From Hortaea werneckii (Eukaryota > Ascomycota > Dothideomycetes > Mycosphaerellales > Teratosphaeriaceae), in NCBI GenBank assembly GCA_037044905.1, contig JBAOKB010000117.1, positions 1-64,000 on the forward strand: a DNA stretch of 64,000 nucleotides. Reading direction: 5' to 3'. This document shows, in pieces, positions 53,029-63,961 of the stretch. The position numbers and the translations under genes are program-made. The notes beneath the pieces were generated by a model. It was not told where the DNA came from. It saw nothing but the letters and a program-made list of their open reading frames with translations, and ran no database searches. The first letter of the stretch is position 1. Each line of letters starts with the position of its first letter.

Positions 53029-55236
53029 TTAGCCACCCAGAATCTCATCCAACCAGCTCAACCGCACCGCACTCACACCCCGTGCCCAAGCCCTCGTAGT
53101 ATACACAAACTCATTATACATGACCGCCTCGACTTTCTTCCCCTGCAAAACACTGCTCGGATGGATACCTACCGTCTGATTCCCGACAAAAGTCTTATAG
53201 CTGCCATCGGGGCAAAGCCTAGCGACATTGTTGGCAAAGCCGTGGAGGAAACATCGCAGGATCCTCTCTTCGGCCAGTTCATCCGCGACGGTGGTACCCT
53301 CTCGCTGGGCAGAATCAGGTTGAAGTAGCTTAGCCTGTCGGCATTGAGCGAGGAGCTGCTTGCGCACGTCCATGACGTTTTGCATAGCACGGTGGGAGAT
53401 GAGATGATCATCTGCCCATCTTTTCCGATCGCTTTTCTCGTCTGCGTAAGCTTGCACAGCGGCTAGTAGAGTGAGGTGATCGCCTGAGCGTCTCATGAGC
53501 TGCTGGCGAGCTAGGGCGGCTTGCTCTCGAGCTTCTTCCGTGTCGACGTTCTGCCAAATGTTCTCGACGCTCAGTGCGGCGACAATGTCAATGACCGAAG
53601 TTAAGCAGTCCATCTCCGGCTTGGAAGCTTCGATGATGACTCTGCCCAATGAGGGCGTAAGTGGAAGTTTGGCTATTTGTCGTCCAGTATCGCTTATTCT
53701 GCCATCGTCCCGCAAAGCACCCAGCTGCAGTAGTTGCAATAGAGCTTTCTCCATTGATTCTCGGGGAGGAGGGGTGAGAAACGGGAAGCCAAGAACATCA
53801 TCCACGCCTCTGGCTTTCATGGTCAACAAGGCGGAGCTGAGATCGCATCTCAAGATCTCAGGCTTATCATGATCCTCAAACTGCTTGTACGCAGCTTCGG
53901 TGTATAGGCGATGGCACTGTCCAGGCGCTTCTCTACCGGCTCGACCTTTCCGCTGATCTGCCGAGGATCGTGAGATCTGCTTGACAAGCAATGATTCCAG
54001 GCCGAGTCGGTTGCGGAACTGCTTCACTTTCACCATGCCTGTATCGACGACGAATCTGACGCCGGGAACAGTGACCGAAGTCTCGGCAATATTTGTACTT
54101 AGTATGACCTTCCTCGTGTTCGGAGGAGCAGGCATGAAAATTCTCTGCTGTTGATGTTGAGGTAGAGCGGCAAATAGAGGCAAAACCATGAGCTTGGGAT
54201 ACTCGGAAGTCAGATTGGAAGCGTACTCCTCGACAATCTTTTGGAGCGAGGTAATGCGGTCCTGGCCGGTCATGAAGACGAGGATGTCGCCAGGCATGGG
54301 TTCTTTACAGTGAAGTGCAAAGATGCGGGTCAGGGTCGCTTCTTCGACTTCTTCGGCGGGGCTATCGAGATACTTTGTCGTGACGGGGTACTGACGGCCC
54401 TCTACGTAGACTTGGGAGGGTTTTGCGATATTCGAGAGAGTGACACCTTGATGCGCTGGCTGGCCCGGCTGATCTCCCTCGTCGGAACCACTGTCGTCGT
54501 TACCATGGCCGTCGATACGGTTCTCATCGTGTTTGCCACTCAATCTCGCCGTCTCCGTAGGACTTGCCGGTGTTGAAAAGAATTTCGTCAGTGCCTCGAC
54601 ATCAGCGGTGGCACTCATGACCACCACTTTCAGCGTCCCTTTCCTCTTGCCCTGAATCAATTGCCGTAGAAAGCCCAAAAGCAGGTCAACGTTGACACTT
54701 CTCTCGTGAACTTCATCTACCACAACACAGCTATACTGCTTCAAAGTGGCATCTCTTAGCATTTCCTGCAGCAGCATACCTTCGGTAAGATACTTGATCT
54801 TGGTTCCTTGGCTAGTATTATCGTCGAACCGCACGCTGTATCCGACCTTACTGGCTGGACTCGATGATCCGAGAGGCGAACCCATTTCTTCAGCCACACG
54901 CCTGGCCAAGCTGATGGCCGCCACTCGACGTGGCTGGGTGACGGCTATCTTGCCTGAACGACACCATGGCTGATCCAGAAGAAACTGAGGTACCTGGGTA
55001 GACTTTCCTGAGCCGGTTTCACCAGAGAGCACGAGCACGCCTTGTTTCTTCAGAGCCGCCTGGATTTCCGATTGCTTGGCCCAGATAGGGAGTTGCTTTC
55101 TCGTCTCGAGCAATTTCATGCGCCTTGCTTGCAGTGGGGATTGCTGTGGCTTCTCGTTACCACGCTTTCGTTTGACCCCATTAGCAGCATTCTGACCCTT
55201 CTGTTGAGGCTGGCCCATCTTTTGCGCCGGTGACAT
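53029..55236 (-). CDS. DHR2: DEAH-box RNA helicase, Dhr2/DHX33-like
   Basis: A 735-aa intronless frame with an ATG at 55236. Helicase motifs in order: I GETGSGKST (72-80), Ia TQPRRVAA, II DEVHE, III SATAD, IV VFMTGQ, V STNIAETS, VI DQRKGRAGR. A winged-helix/ratchet region follows, then an OB-fold C terminus (KTFVGNQTVGIHPSSVL, VYTTRAW). An acidic insert (DDSGSDEGDQ) lies between motifs III and IV. Overall similarity and the 735-residue length match Dhr2, a nucleolar helicase needed for 18S rRNA processing. DHX33- and DHX35-like paralogues are the alternatives. Head to head with WSS1 across 271 bp. Confidence 0.88.
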   Translation of the reverse strand: MSPAQKMGQPQQKGQNAANGVKRKRGNEKPQQSPLQARRMKLLETRKQLPIWAKQSEIQAALKKQGVLVLSGETGSGKSTQVPQFLLDQPWCRSGKIAVTQPRRVAAISLARRVAEEMGSPLGSSSPASKVGYSVRFDDNTSQGTKIKYLTEGMLLQEMLRDATLKQYSCVVVDEVHERSVNVDLLLGFLRQLIQGKRKGTLKVVVMSATADVEALTKFFSTPASPTETARLSGKHDENRIDGHGNDDSGSDEGDQPGQPAHQGVTLSNIAKPSQVYVEGRQYPVTTKYLDSPAEEVEEATLTRIFALHCKEPMPGDILVFMTGQDRITSLQKIVEEYASNLTSEYPKLMVLPLFAALPQHQQQRIFMPAPPNTRKVILSTNIAETSVTVPGVRFVVDTGMVKVKQFRNRLGLESLLVKQISRSSADQRKGRAGREAPGQCHRLYTEAAYKQFEDHDKPEILRCDLSSALLTMKARGVDDVLGFPFLTPPPRESMEKALLQLLQLGALRDDGRISDTGRQIAKLPLTPSLGRVIIEASKPEMDCLTSVIDIVAALSVENIWQNVDTEEAREQAALARQQLMRRSGDHLTLLAAVQAYADEKSDRKRWADDHLISHRAMQNVMDVRKQLLAQCRQAKLLQPDSAQREGTTVADELAEERILRCFLHGFANNVARLCPDGSYKTFVGNQTVGIHPSSVLQGKKVEAVMYNEFVYTTRAWARGVSAVRLSWLDEILGG

Positions 55237-55507
55237 GCTGCTTGGAAAAAGAGGAATCCTAACTTGCGATTAGACGTCGGGGTGGCACTGAAGTGAATTT
55301 TGGCAGATGCACCCCAGATTTTCCGTGCCGCTAGGCAATTTAAGCTTATCTCGTGGCGCGTGCCTAGCGTGCTCTAGCGTCTCCATTCATGACGATTGCA
55401 AGTCGACATCTCGTTTCGGTCGCCTAAATGAGATTTGCTGCCATCGACAATGATATAACAACCACGCTGCTCCTTTCGAGCGACATTTTCGATCCACGTC
55501 AGGCGAG

Positions 55508-57187
55508 ATGCCGTTGGGCTTCCAGCGGCTCAATGAACGCACCCAGCGGCCCAATGCCAACATCAACTTCATCAAATCGCTGGACAGCCCCGACAAGGAA
55601 GTCGCGCAAGACTTTCTCGAACGCATCGCAGCACAATGTCACCCCATCATGAAGGAGCACTACCTCTCCGTCATGTCTCTGGAGGAGTACCCTCCCAACC
55701 CGGAATTCCTCGGCCGCAACTTCAACGCCGGCGAGGTCATCCAGTTGGTTCTCAAGGACAGAAGCGGGAGATGGCTGAGCTTCAAGTTCGTGCAGATGGT
55801 CATGATGCACGAACTGGCACACTGCAAGCAGATGAACCACTCTAGATTCTTCTGGGGTGTGAGGAATGGGTATGCGAAGCAAATGGAAGAGCTGTGGTCG
55901 AAGAGGTACACCGGCGAGGGTATGTGGGGTAGAGGGAAGAACCTGGCGACGGGTGCCTTTGTGCACGAGACTATGCCGGATAATGCGCAAATCCCTGAGC
56001 ATCTATGTGGCGGGACATACAGACGCGCGAGAGGCAGAAAGAGGAAGCGTGGCCAAGGTCAGGATACTACTGGCAAGGAAAAGCTGAGCTATGCAGAAAG
56101 ACAGCAGAGGCGGATAGCGCGGAAGTTTGGGAAGCATGGCGAGGGCAGTGCTTTGGGTGATGATGAGCTGGTTCGCGGTGCTCTGGAGACAAAGTCTGGT
56201 GGCAAGCGACAAGCTGGGAAACCACGAGTGGCGAACAGCAAGCGAGGCAGAGAATTACGTGCCAACGCCGCACTTGCACGATTCGAATCGAGCGCCAAGC
56301 AGAAGGTCAAGCAAGAGACCCCGGAGGCAACTCCGGAACTGGAGGAGGATGGAGGAAGCGAGACGGATTCTGATTACTGGTCTAGCGATGGCGACATTGA
56401 TTCGCCGGCAGCGGCGGAAGTCAGGAAGCAGAAGGCCAACATCAAAGATGGCAATGGCAAAGACTTGATCCAAGTCTGCGGGGACGAAGGCGAAGACGAT
56501 GCAAGTCGAAATGCTGAGATGGATGAACTGCGCATGCTGAGTGGCAAGTCACAAGATGTCAAAGTCAAAGAGGAACCTATCGACTCTGCAGGCGTGATCT
56601 GGCCAAAAGGTGGAGACGAGTCTGAGACGGAGAGTAAACCAGACGGTGAGACCGCGAAGCGAAAGCAGAGGAAGAATGGCATTGCAAGGGACCAGGGCCC
56701 TAAAGATGCGAGCGCCGATGGAGCCAGGAGTCCCAGAACCGAAGGGTGTGAGGAAAATGGCAACGCCGCCTCTTTTAAACCTTCGAACGGTACATTACCA
56801 TCTGGTGCACCAGAGTTGTCAGCAGCGACCTCCGACTCAGCGCGGCTGCCACAACCTTCCGCAGTCCCCAAGTCAACCTCACCCGAACCTACCTCCAAAG
56901 TCCTCCCCTGTCCAATCTGTTCCTTAGAAAACGACCCCAGCAATCCAACCTGCATCGCCTGCGCCCACGTACTGAAACCGAACCTGATAAAGAACACCTG
57001 GCGCTGCAGCTCGGAGATGTGCAAAGGGACGGAATATGTGAATGCGGGGGACGTAGGACGGTGTGGGGTTTGCGGTGCTAGCAAACCACCACCTTCTCCT
57101 CCTACTACGACGAATCCTTCGTCGAGAGGTCAGAGGAAAGCGGTTGGGATGGGGGTTATGGACGCGGATACGCTGCGGTGTGATTGA
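55508..57187 (+). CDS. WSS1: WLM-domain metalloprotease Wss1 (SPRTN-like)
   Basis: A 559-aa intronless frame with an ATG at 55508. The WLM domain occupies roughly residues 1-200, with the zinc protease motif HELAHCKQMNH (H101, E102, H105, H111). A long acidic/basic disordered region follows, with candidate SUMO-interacting stretches (for example DLIQV flanked by acids). Two zinc fingers end the protein: a RanBP2/NZF-like CPICSLENDPSNPTCIAC and a second cysteine set CSSEMC...CGVC. Wss1 digests proteins covalently trapped on DNA and works with Cdc48 and SUMO. Divergent from DHR2. Confidence 0.92.
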   Translation: MPLGFQRLNERTQRPNANINFIKSLDSPDKEVAQDFLERIAAQCHPIMKEHYLSVMSLEEYPPNPEFLGRNFNAGEVIQLVLKDRSGRWLSFKFVQMVMMHELAHCKQMNHSRFFWGVRNGYAKQMEELWSKRYTGEGMWGRGKNLATGAFVHETMPDNAQIPEHLCGGTYRRARGRKRKRGQGQDTTGKEKLSYAERQQRRIARKFGKHGEGSALGDDELVRGALETKSGGKRQAGKPRVANSKRGRELRANAALARFESSAKQKVKQETPEATPELEEDGGSETDSDYWSSDGDIDSPAAAEVRKQKANIKDGNGKDLIQVCGDEGEDDASRNAEMDELRMLSGKSQDVKVKEEPIDSAGVIWPKGGDESETESKPDGETAKRKQRKNGIARDQGPKDASADGARSPRTEGCEENGNAASFKPSNGTLPSGAPELSAATSDSARLPQPSAVPKSTSPEPTSKVLPCPICSLENDPSNPTCIACAHVLKPNLIKNTWRCSSEMCKGTEYVNAGDVGRCGVCGASKPPPSPPTTTNPSSRGQRKAVGMGVMDADTLRCD

Positions 57188-58949
57188 GGTTGCTTGTTAA
57201 AAATGGGCACAGCGGGGTTAAGGAGGGTTCAGCTTCGGAAACGTCTATTCGCTTTAAGATGTTGGGGGTCCGGTGTAAGGCGGACACGGCAATGATTCCC
57301 ATGATATTATGATACCCTAGCGTATGTACTGATTCCTAAGTATGAACGCCTACGACGAGAGGAACTTCCATTGTTGTCCTGGGCAGTGTCTCATGCTTGA
57401 TTTCTTGAATTTCTTCCAAGTTTTCTTTTTTTTTTCTCTTTTTTTTTTTTTCTCTCAACTGTTTTCTCTTTCACTACCAATGGAAGCAGGGTCATTTCAT
57501 TCCACTCCGAAGGTATGTTCTTCTTGCGGACCAAAATGTCCCCGTTTGCCTTTACAACCCTAAAACTCGGTGCTTAACCCTAAGAGCAATATCAAAACTC
57601 GTCGTAATGATTTGGCCAACGATTCTCCCTTGAATGCCGTGAAGAGTGTGCAATCCATGATATTTCTGTAATCAAGTCTCTAATGTCAATGGGGTGGTGC
57701 GGGCGCAGGATCGACAACAGGAGAGCATTGTGCACCTCAGCACGATTTACCGACTGCGGTCAATCTTCTCTTGCAACCAAATTCGAGTCTTCACCCGTAT
57801 GTGAAAAGCAGGCTGGATGCGTTAAGCCTGGGCCTTGCATTTCCCTTATGAGTCAAGACAAAAGAAGTTGGAAATGTTGAGATGTCGAAATCGGACATTT
57901 CAACTCTTTGCTATACCGTACAATCATTTCTTCTCTCTATCTTTTTCGAAAACCCCATCAGAAGCGATTTAACACAGCTCACCACCTCGGTTCAACAGCG
58001 TACTGCAATCCATCAAAGGAAAGCAAAAGATGGACTATTACGAACAAGAGCTGCCCTGCGTTGAACTTCTCCAACAAAACTATATTGTTCAATCGGAGCC
58101 ACGTCCACATTGAGATTGCAGACAGAAGGGAAGGACAGGCCGTAAGAATTCCAAGGTCGAAGCGGGAGCAGTAAGGTTATGTGAAGTCTACTAGTCTATT
58201 GAGTTTAATCTGCCTACTCGGGAGAAATCTACTCTGCAGATACTTAATACCCATGATCGACAGCGCAAGCGTAGTCATCAGCCGCACACCGTCCCAGAGC
58301 CCATCATGCTCAGGAGCAGCAAGGATTGCTGACGAAACACCTCCTAATGCTACGAGCCTTGTGGCCGACAACCATTCGTTCGAGGTCAACGTATTCATGA
58401 GATATGAGAAGAAATGTCACCACCTCTTCATGCACGGATACCGACCGAGGAAGACAGTATCAATGTTTGGTAATGAGATGGCAGCAGCCACAAGGGCTAC
58501 TTGATCTTGGCACGAAAAAGATAATCCTTCAGTCAACCTTGCATGGAGAAAAGCGAGGTGCTGTACACACATATGCCGTAGAAGAAACAGGGTAAGGGAA
58601 AAAGAAAAGAAAAGGTCGTCAATATGCACACCGTCAGTGCAGCTGCTCCTTGGAGCACATGAGACTGGGAAAAAGGGCGGAGGAGTCTCGAACGGAGAGT
58701 TGTTGAACATAGGCTCGGCGAAGGAGAGCTTTTTGGCAAGTGTTCTTTTTTCATGGGGTTTCTTGCAGCAATACTATGTCCTCATATGCGCTGTGAAATC
58801 TTCTTGCTGGAAAAACGTTCTCGTCATTCGGGAGTTGGAAGGCAGCAAAAAGCACAAGCGGATTTCCTGTAACGCCCGTCTCCGACGCCATTGATCGTCG
58901 TTCGCGCGCTGTGAGAGAAGCAGGGGCGGTTCGTCATAGTATCCGCAGT
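57188..58949. other. Intergenic region, about 1.8 kb, no firmly supported gene
   Basis: Downstream regions of WSS1 and of RPL29 meet here. T-rich tracts lie near 57421-57453. A 73-codon minus frame with an ATG at 58398 (SATRLVALGGVSSAILAAP, somewhat hydrophobic) was considered too weak to call. Confidence 0.45.
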
Positions 58950-59387
58950 TTACACCGCATCGCGCTTGCCCTCCTTGGCCTCCTTCTGCATAGGTTGTTA
59001 GTTATCCGATTTCCTACTTCGCATCTTTACATTTTCGGCAACGTACCAGAGCCCTCATGGTGCCGTGCAGCGCATGTCTGTGGTTTCTCCGGAACTTGGG
59101 GTCGGTACCCTTGAGCGAAGGGTATCTGTGCGTCTGAGGCTTCTTGATACTGTGCGAGGAGCAACGTCAGCTGCCATTACGGGAGAACCATGTCTATCGC
59201 GTTCTCAAGCCATCTCTCCGTCGCAAGTAATATCGTATATCCGTGAAGCGAAAGGGTATGGGATCGCGCGTACCCGTTCTTGTGGTTCTTCTTAGCCTGG
59301 TTGTGCTGGGACGAGTTCTTTGACTCTGCGAAAAGCGTCAGCGCGCTCGCCACAAATCTTAGAGTGCTTGTAACACGTACTGGCCAT
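58950..59387 (-). CDS. RPL29: Large-subunit ribosomal protein eL29
   Basis: Four exons: 59387-59381, 59325-59274, 59149-59047 and 58985-58950, giving 65 aa. The coding part of exon 1 is only 7 nt (ATGGCCA). Spliced, the protein begins MAKSKNSSQHNQAKKNHKNG, continues with IKKPQTHRYPSLKGTDPKF and RRNHRHALHGTMRAL, and ends KEAKEGKRDAV, an unmistakable eL29. Introns are 55, 124 and 61 nt, each with GTACG donors. A highly basic cytosolic ribosomal protein at the 60S surface. The intron-rich, tiny-exon structure is typical of fungal ribosomal protein genes and hides it from simple frame searches. Confidence 0.95.
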
Positions 59388-59982
59388 GGCGCCGGTTGTT
59401 AGTTGTCAAATGGGCTGATAGTTGTGAAGATGGCTACCGTCCTCAGTTTCGACGTTCGCCCTCCGCGATTTGCAGTGGGCGGGAACCATCGGGCTTACCC
59501 GTGCGCCAAGACTGACGTCGATGTCTATGCCTCAGGCTGCCTTTACGCCCTCCGGCCCCGACCAGCAGCACTGGACGACCTTGGATGCACTTGACGATGT
59601 GCACATTGGCCACAGTAGACTCGCATTAGTTAAAGGGGAATCTACACATTCCCACTATAAGAATCGACCGTCTATCGGAAACGATAGAGAAGGATAATTC
59701 CGATCAAACATTGCGAGAACTGCAGACGCACACATAACAGAAACGTAGGGAAAATGGAGACGTCTGAAAGAACACACGCTTATACTCGTAACAAGAAACA
59801 TGTACAGGCCCCGACTAGGAACCCCAACCAGCGCCTGGGATCAAAAAAAGTCACAACATATGCACAATAAATGCCATTCACCTTTCCCCTTCTTCCTCCC
59901 ACTCGCAACGTCCTCCGCTGCCAGTAATACATCACTTCTCTCCCCACCAATCACCATCTAATAACCATTTCCTTCTACCTCC
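59388..59982. other. Upstream region of RPL29 and downstream region of ACO1
   Basis: 595 bp. Both flanking genes are on the minus strand, so this is the promoter of RPL29 and the 3' flank of aconitase. No gene or strong repeat seen. Confidence 0.5.
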
Positions 59983-62597
59983 TTAAGCCATCTTGGCCAT
60001 GGTGTTGAGGGCAGAGCCGTTCTTGAACCACTCAATCTGGCTCTCGTTGAAGGTGTGGTTAAGCTTGACATCGTAGGCAGAGCCGTTGGCCGGGTGCACC
60101 TTGAGGGTGACCGGCTTGCCGACGGCGAGCTCAGTGCACATGACGTCGACCTTGTCGTCAGGCTGGATCTTGTCGTAGTCAGCCGGGTTGTCGAAAGTGA
60201 GCGGCAGCATACCCTGCTTCTTCAGGTTGGTCTCGTGGATACGGGCGAAGGAGCGGGTGATGATGGCCAGACCACCAAGGTGACGGGGCTCCAGAGCAGC
60301 GTGCTCACGGGAAGAGCCCTCACCGTAGTTCCAGTCACCGATGACGACCCACTGGATGCCCTTGCGCTTGTAGTCACGGGCAGTGTTGGGCACAGCGTCG
60401 AATTCGCCGGTGGTGAAGTTCTTGACCTTGTTGGCCTCGCCGTTGGCAGAGTTGATGGCACCGATCAGCATGTTGTTGGAGATGTTGTCCAAGTGGCCAC
60501 GGTACTTCAACCACGGGCCGGCCATGGAGATGTGGTCAGTGGTGGTCTTGCCCTGGGCCTTGATCAGGATAGGAAGGTCAGTGGCGTCCTTGCCGTCCCA
60601 TGGGGTGAACGGCTCGAGGATCTGGAGACGGTCGGAGGTTGGGCTGACGGCAACCTGGACGCTAGAGCGGTCCTGAGGAGGAGCCTGGTAGGTGTCACGG
60701 CCTGGGTCGTAGCCCTGGGCCGGGAGACCCTCACCAGTAGGGGCCTTGAGCTTGAACTCCTTGCCGTCCTTGTCCTTGAGGGAGTCGGTCAGAGGGTTGA
60801 AGTTGAGGCTGCCAGCAAGAGTCATGGCAACGACGAGGTCCGGAGAGGTGACGAAAGAGTGGGTGGCCGGGTTGGCGTCGTTGCGGCCAGTGAAGTTACG
60901 GTTGTAGGAGGAGATGATCGAGTTCGGCTCGCCCTTCTTGACGTCACGGCGATCCCATTGACCTTAAAAAGTGTCAGCAGAGCATTTCCTGAATTGAGTT
61001 TCCTAAGTTGTGCTTACCAATGCAAGGACCGCAAGCGTTGGCAAGGACCATACCACCGAAGTCCTCGAGGGTCTTCAGCTGGCCGTCTCTCTCGATCGTA
61101 GCCTTGATTAAAGGGTTAGCAAATCTATGGTGGTTCAGAACGTTGGGAAAAGCTCACCCTAATCTGCTCAGAGCCAGGAGTGACAGTGAACACACTCTTG
61201 GCCTTGATGCCGTGGTCGAGAGCGTCCTGGGCAATCGAAGCAGCCCTGCTCATGTCCTCGTAAGAGGAGTTGGTGCAGGAGCCAATCAGACCGACCTTCA
61301 GCTCCTCCGGCCACTTGTTGGCCTTGACAGCCTCCTTGAACTGCGAAATCGGGGTGGCAAGGTCTGGCGTGAAAGGACCGTTGATGTGGGGCTCGAGCTC
61401 AGACAGGTTGATCTCGATCAGCTCGTCGTATGGCGCACCCTCGTCCTCGTGCAGCTCGGCAGCGTAAGAACGAGCGAAGTCACCGATTTCCTTGCGCTTG
61501 GTGGCGGCCAAGTACTTGTGCATCGAATCGTTGAATGGGAAGAGTGAGGTGGTTGCACCAATCTCAGCACCCATGTTGCAAATGGTACCCATACCAGTGC
61601 AGCTCAGGCTGTTGACACCAGGGCCGTGGTATTCCTGCATATGAAGTCAGCCAAATTCTCGCTCGTATCGATATTTGTCTCGCAACGTACAATGATAGCA
61701 CCAGTACCACCCTTGACAGTGAGGATGCCAGCGACCTTCAGGATAATATCCTTAGGGGATGTCCATCCGCTCATCTCACCAGTGAGCTTAACACCAATGA
61801 TCTTCGGGGCCTTGACCTCCCATGGCAGGTTGGCCATGACATCGACGGCATCAGCGCCACCAACACCGACGGCGCACATACCCAGACCACCGGCGTTAGG
61901 AGTGTGCGAGTCGGTACCAATCATGAGGCCACCAGGGAAAGCGTAGTTCTCCAGGACGATCTGGTGAATGATACCACTGCCCGGCTTCCAGAAACCAATG
62001 TCGTACTTGGCGCAAGAGGTGCTCAGGAAATCGTAGACTTCCTTGTTGATCTGCTGTGCGCGCTCGAGATCCTTCTCGCCACCAATCTGGGCCTCGATCA
62101 AGTGATCGCAGTGGACGGTGGTCGGGGTGGCAACCTTGTCCATGCCAGCGCTCATGAACTGCAGGATGGCCATCTGGGCGGTGGCATCCTGGCAAGCAAC
62201 ACGGTCTGGCCTCAGCTTGAGATAGCTCTTTCCGCGCTCAATGTCCTGGCCGTGCGGGTCGTCAAGGTGGGAGTAAAGAATCTTCTCGGCGTAGGTGAGG
62301 GGACGGTTCAGTCTTTGCCTCACGATGCTGAGGTTCTCGTTCATCTTGGCGTAGTTGATGAAGCTATCATGCCATATCAGCCTCCTGTTCCCAGTTGTGC
62401 GCGGGATTTTCTTCCGGGATCTACTTACTGGCCCTTCTCCCAGTTGGTCATCTCGACCTTCTTGGTGAGAGGCTCGGCAGGCGTAGCGAAGGTCCTGCGG
62501 CCCAGCATGCGCGGCTGCAAGTTCGCGTTAGCATTGCGATGCGTCGAAGGTGGACAAGGAAACCTACCATCTGCCGCGTCGCTGCCCTAGACAGCAT
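59983..62597 (-). CDS. ACO1: Mitochondrial aconitate hydratase
   Basis: Six exons: 62597-62568, 62514-62429, 62363-61691, 61634-61158, 61102-61018 and 60962-59983, giving 776 aa. Introns are 53, 65, 56, 55 and 55 nt. Exon 1 codes ten residues ([10 protein letters not shown]) of a mitochondrial presequence, followed by [10 protein letters not shown]. The iron-sulfur cysteines are in GSCTNSS and ACGPC. Other hallmarks: [39 protein letters not shown] in two parts across a splice, and [10 protein letters not shown]. The enzyme converts citrate to isocitrate in the TCA cycle; in yeast it also binds mitochondrial DNA. Length is as expected. Confidence 0.96.
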
Positions 62598-62761
62598 CTT
62601 GTAGGACTCCCTTGCGGCTAGCAGTCGGAGTTATTAAGGCTCTACACGAGCGGTCGACAGATTCAACTGCCGGGTGATAAGGAGTTGAGGGTGGTGTAGG
62701 AGGTGTAGAGGGTGGTGGTAGAGTAGAGGGCAGATGGTCAGTAGAGAGGAGCTTGAAGCTT

Positions 62762-62780
62762 GCGGTTCGTTCTGAACCGC
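62762..62780. promoter_or_regulatory. Perfect 7-5-7 dyad in the ACO1 promoter
   Basis: GCGGTTC and GAACCGC are perfect inverted copies around a 5-nt spacer, 165 bp upstream of the ACO1 start codon. CGG half-sites in dyads are typical of fungal zinc-cluster regulators, but no factor is assigned. Confidence 0.4.
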
Positions 62781-62810
62781 GGAGCTACCCGGAGCAAAGC
62801 CCTGCAGCAG

Positions 62811-62835
62811 CCAATCAGCGTCGGTGGAGTGATAA
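62811..62835. promoter_or_regulatory. CCAAT box with nearby GATAA in the ACO1 promoter
   Basis: CCAAT at 62811-62815 and GATAA at 62831-62835, about 215-240 bp upstream of ACO1. In fungi the CCAAT-binding complex with HapX represses iron-consuming genes including aconitase, and GATA factors respond to iron. The spacing is near but not identical to the described HapX extension, so this is a candidate only. Confidence 0.35.
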
Positions 62836-63475
62836 CACTGCTTCGGCCTCGGCTAAGCCTGGCCTGTGGCCTGTGGCGGGTCTGCGGAGGTTTCGAACGG
62901 GGAGGCCTTTGCCGACTTGCTTATCACAGATTATGTGTTGCAATCATGAGGTGATGTTCTTTCTTTTTGCTCGGGAGATAAATGTCGTTATGCTTGTGCA
63001 ATGTCGAGGATGTTCAAGGCCAATGCAAGGAAACATTTGACCTTTTATATATCACCACTTGCTCATTAATTCTTACGGCTAGACGGAACCTTGCCGGTCC
63101 CGCAAGAAGTCTTTGCTGGTCTGCAGGCCTCGGATACGAAGCGCGAAACCCTCGTGGCACCGATGTCGCACCTTCACATGGCGACGCGTCTGGATGCGAC
63201 AAGCGCCTACCAGTAACGGCGTCCTAATGAATCGCTGACTCAAAAGGAATTAGAGCCGCAGGGATGACGTTGTAGTGCGCAGTTCGCAAGTGGCTCTCAT
63301 ATGTGTCTATACTGTATATGCGGGAGGTAAGAGCCCTAATGAGTACGAAGCTCGAGCTGCTGGACAGGAAAGACTTAGGAACACATGAAAGTACAGTAGC
63401 CACATGGTAAGAAGGATTGTAGTAAACTGGTTCAACAACCTTTCCTGAGCACACGAAGCTTTACATGTCGACGCT

Positions 63476-63477
<2 letters not shown>

Positions 63478-63512
<35 letters not shown>
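63478..63512. repeat. (GCT)11 trinucleotide repeat
   Basis: Eleven uninterrupted GCT units plus GC, in non-coding DNA about 450 bp upstream of the right-edge gene. Confidence 0.95.
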
Positions 63513-63961
63513 AAATCATGAAGACTGTCATTTGGCAAGCATCCCATCAAGAGCAACGGAATGCCTTGAGCCCATCTCACAGCCATTCAATGAACAGCAA
63601 ATTAACACTAAGCCACTGAGCAACAAGACGTCAAAATGCATGCATATGATTCGCCACCCATGCAGCGTACACTCCCCCAAGTAAATGTGATGCAACGCTG
63701 ATTTTAACAACAATACTCATCGTGATCCAAATCCTTGCCGTGCATGCGCGAACACCCATCACCCTCTCTGAAGCTGCTCGGATAAATCCGCCAAGCGATA
63801 CATCATACCACACATTTTGGCCAACGGAGATAAGCATCCGAAATCGGGCTTACCCGCGCCAAAATTTCGACGACAGCTGCAAGTAAGGACGATCTAGACA
63901 GAAATTCCGCCGCCGGCTATCAACCTCAATCAAGTACAACACCGAGGTCGACAAAGCAAAA

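Larger units (their letters stand above)
62598..63961. other. Divergent intergenic region between ACO1 and the right-edge gene
   Basis: About 1.36 kb with the two ACO1 promoter sites described separately and a (GCT)11 tract at 63478-63512. Minus-strand frames through the GCT tract give a Ser run without other protein features. No gene supported. Confidence 0.5.

Noticed and set aside
58177..58398. 73-codon minus frame with an ATG and hydrophobic stretch
   Set aside because: Too short and unsupported; lies in the 3' flank of RPL29.
63307..63531. Minus frame with a Ser run
   Set aside because: The Ser run is the (GCT)11 repeat read in reverse; no other protein character.
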